From an uncultured Clostridia bacterium (lineage in GTDB: Bacteria; Bacillota; Clostridia; TANB77; CAG-508): a stretch of DNA of 13,788 bases. A program made the position numbers and the translations under genes. This document shows positions 11,860-13,788 of this stretch, piece after piece. The first letter of the stretch is position 1, and each line of letters starts with the position of its first letter. The notes beneath the pieces are model-generated. The model had not been told where the DNA came from. It did no database searches and worked only from the letters and a program-made list of their open reading frames with translations. The stretch lies in NCBI GenBank assembly GCA_947599995.1, contig CANQFW010000034.1, positions 1 to 13,788 on the forward strand, given 5' to 3'.

Positions 11860-13788
11860 TTAATACCTCCTTCCGTTCGTGGCAAGTGCTAATCTCGCTT
11901 TTCTTTCATCTTGTTTTCTTTGTATTTCCTCGCCATCTAAAGAAATTGGTATATTGATTTCTATTGGAACATAATCTCCACCCATTCCAGAATTCATATT
12001 TCTAAATTCTTGTAATGCACTCAAAAATGTTTCTTTCATTTTATCTACTGGAGAAATAATTTCTCCTTGTGTTTTATTATCTCCGACTACTGCTAACCTT
12101 GGTGTATTTGCCTCAACAAAACCACCTTGTGCTAACATAGGAATTTGAGGAACATTAAATTTATGAACCCACGTAAATGGCTTAAATCCAGCTACTTCAA
12201 CATCATGAATTTTTTGTAATATTCCGTTAATTGCATTGAATGGAACTGCAATTATTTTATTGATAGCACCGATTATTCCATTAACTATTGTCTTAAAGAA
12301 GTTTACAATACCCTCTTTTATTCCGTCAAATATCTTTCCACCTGTGCTAAATACATTCTTAACTGCGGTCCATGCTTGAGTAAAGATATTCTTAAACCAA
12401 TTTGCTATATTTCCAAAAATAGAAGTAATTGCATTCCAAGCACCTTGTGCTCCCTCTTTCACTTTAGTTTTAATCGTATTCCATACATTACTAATTGTAG
12501 TTACAATATTATTCCATATATTTGTTATGGTATTTTTTATTCCATTAAATACATTTGAAATAGTATCTTTTATTGAATTTATGACGGTTGATACTACATT
12601 TTTAATTGCATTCCATATATTAGTGAAAAATGTTTTGATTCCATTCCATATATTTGTAATTATGGTTTTTATTGCATTAAATACTGTAGAAATTATAGTT
12701 TTTATTACATTTATAACAGTTTCAACTATTCCTTTAATTGCACTCCATACCGCTTGAACAATACCTTTGATTGCATTCCATATTCCATTGAAAGTTGTTT
12801 TTATACCCTCCCATGCCTTATTCCAATCTCTAGTAAATACTCCAACTATAAAATCTATTAAGCCTTTGAAAAAGTCTATTACTCCACCTATGGCATCTGC
12901 AATATATCCAAATACTGTTTTAATCGTGTCCCATAAACTTTCAAATATTGGAACCAATTTAGGTAATACATTTTGAATTATCCAATCAATAAATGGTTTT
13001 AATACAGCATTCCATAATGTTTGAATTGCTTGAATAATTAAACCAATTAAGCCTTTGAAAAAGTCTATTGCTCCACCTATTTCATCTGCAATATATCCAA
13101 ATACTGTTTTAATCGCATCCCATAAACTTTCAAATATTGGAACCAATTTAGGTAATACATTTTGAATTATCCAATCAATAAATGGTTTTAATACAGCATT
13201 CCATAATGTTTGAATTGCTTGAATAATATATCCAAATACTGTTTTAATGGTGTCCCATAAACTCTCAAATATTGGAACCAATTTAGGTAATACATTTTGA
13301 ATTATCCAATCAATAAATGGTTTTAATACAGTATTCCATAATGTTTGAATTGATTGAATAATTAAACCAATTAAGCCTTTGAAAAAGTCTATTGCTTTAC
13401 CTATGGCATCTGCAATATATCCAAATACTGTTTTAATCGTGTTCCATAAACTTTCAAATATTGGAACCAATTTAGGTAATACATTTTGAATTATCCAATC
13501 AATAAGTGGTTTTAATACAGTATTCCATAATGTTTGAATTGCTTGAACAATTGAACCAATTAAGCCACCGACTTTATCCATCAAAGGACTTAAATGTTCT
13601 GTCCATAATTGCTCAAAACCTACAGAAATATTTTCTAAAAATGGAACAATATAAGTATTCCAAACCTCTAAAAGTTTTCCGAATGTATCAGACATTCCAA
13701 TTGATAAATTTTCAAAGAATGGACTTATATATACAGTATAGATCTCGTTTATTTTATCTCCTAATGCAGTCATCATTTCTGCTAATGT
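11860..13788 (-). CDS. Tape measure protein, C-terminal part (5' end beyond the window)
   Basis: The frame is open through the window edge (codons before the ATG at 13776 are in frame), so this is the last 642 aa of a longer gene. It sets tail length and is ejected with the DNA. The visible part holds near-identical repeats (IQTLWNAVLKPFIDWIIQ; LPKLVPIFESLWDTIKTVFG), then about 200 residues of short amphipathic repeats (NIWNAIKNVV, NVFNGIKNTI, NVWNTIKTKV) and a membrane-active-looking stretch (FFKTIVNGIIGAINKIIAVP). The C-terminal domain ends in LAQGGFVEANTPRLAVVGDN, a motif common in phage tape measures. It ends at TAA 11860-11862. Confidence 0.93.
   Translation of the reverse strand, partial: TLAEMMTALGDKINEIYTVYISPFFENLSIGMSDTFGKLLEVWNTYIVPFLENISVGFEQLWTEHLSPLMDKVGGLIGSIVQAIQTLWNTVLKPLIDWIIQNVLPKLVPIFESLWNTIKTVFGYIADAIGKAIDFFKGLIGLIIQSIQTLWNTVLKPFIDWIIQNVLPKLVPIFESLWDTIKTVFGYIIQAIQTLWNAVLKPFIDWIIQNVLPKLVPIFESLWDAIKTVFGYIADEIGGAIDFFKGLIGLIIQAIQTLWNAVLKPFIDWIIQNVLPKLVPIFESLWDTIKTVFGYIADAIGGVIDFFKGLIDFIVGVFTRDWNKAWEGIKTTFNGIWNAIKGIVQAVWSAIKGIVETVINVIKTIISTVFNAIKTIITNIWNGIKTFFTNIWNAIKNVVSTVINSIKDTISNVFNGIKNTITNIWNNIVTTISNVWNTIKTKVKEGAQGAWNAITSIFGNIANWFKNIFTQAWTAVKNVFSTGGKIFDGIKEGIVNFFKTIVNGIIGAINKIIAVPFNAINGILQKIHDVEVAGFKPFTWVHKFNVPQIPMLAQGGFVEANTPRLAVVGDNKTQGEIISPVDKMKETFLSALQEFRNMNSGMGGDYVPIEINIPISLDGEEIQRKQDERKARLALATNGRRY
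12850..13560 (-). repeat. Four near-identical tandem repeats in the tape measure gene
   Basis: The landmark CCAAATACTG (plus strand) recurs at 12908, 13097, 13232 and 13421. The spacings are 189, 135 and 189 nt, so one unit is 54 nt (18 codons) shorter and lacks the IADAIG-to-FFKGLIGL part. Copies differ at only a few positions. The unit of 63 residues is helical and amphipathic. Unequal recombination between copies would change tail length in fixed steps. Confidence 0.9.

Noticed and set aside
1..13788. tRNA or suppressor tRNA inside the window that would read CGG
   Set aside because: I looked in the intergenic stretches (1-270, 680-839, 4766-5265) and saw no cloverleaf or TTCGA-type T-loop; a tRNA elsewhere in the genome remains possible.

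Overview
The window is the end of the late region of a tailed phage or prophage from a very AT-rich Gram-positive host, most likely a gut Firmicute (Clostridia or a relative). The evidence is the low GC, strong AGGAGG-type ribosome sites, a siphovirus-like tail gene order (tape measure, distal tail protein, tail-associated protein, receptor-binding proteins) and a lysis cassette with holins and a Cpl-7-repeat amidase. TGA is a normal stop here. No integrase, capsid or packaging gene lies in the window, so prophage versus free phage cannot be decided.

Layout. 1-270 is non-coding, with a terminator-like hairpin. 271-679 holds two small minus-strand ORFs. 680-839 is a divergent promoter region. 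840-1462 (plus) holds a Cro/CI-type HTH gene overlapping a MutS-domain-I-like gene, ending in a terminator shared with the endolysin. Everything from 1494 to 13788 is on the minus strand. Read in transcription order it is: tape measure (5' end outside the window), a 134-aa distal tail-like protein, a 703-aa tail-associated protein, a 770-aa DUF859/fibronectin-type protein, and a 577-aa fibre whose C-terminus is the variable region of a diversity-generating retroelement (DGR). Then come the DGR template repeat and spacer RNA, the DGR reverse transcriptase, a 118-aa protein, a 36-aa XkdX-like peptide, two small membrane proteins (holins), four tandem terminator-like hairpins, a 28-aa acidic peptide and the endolysin.

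How it works together. Template repeat (4914-5030) and variable repeat (5278-5394) are each 117 nt and differ at 15 positions. All 15 are adenines in the template when read in the coding direction, which is the signature of adenine-specific mutagenic retrohoming. The changes fall on C-type-lectin-fold codons of the fibre, so the element diversifies the phage's receptor-binding tip. No avd gene is present; the MutS-like protein is a candidate alternative accessory factor.

Main discovery. The reverse transcriptase needs two +1 frameshifts to be read, and the HTH gene needs one. All three are the same event: one extra C directly before a conserved glycine codon GGN, which creates an in-frame CGG. 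By my hand survey of about 4,170 codons, CGG is in frame nowhere else. The A-only TR/VR differences argue that the reverse transcriptase worked recently. I infer that CGG is a +1-shift codon (unassigned or starved) in this phage or host, or a programmed control of the DGR module. I know of no description of this.
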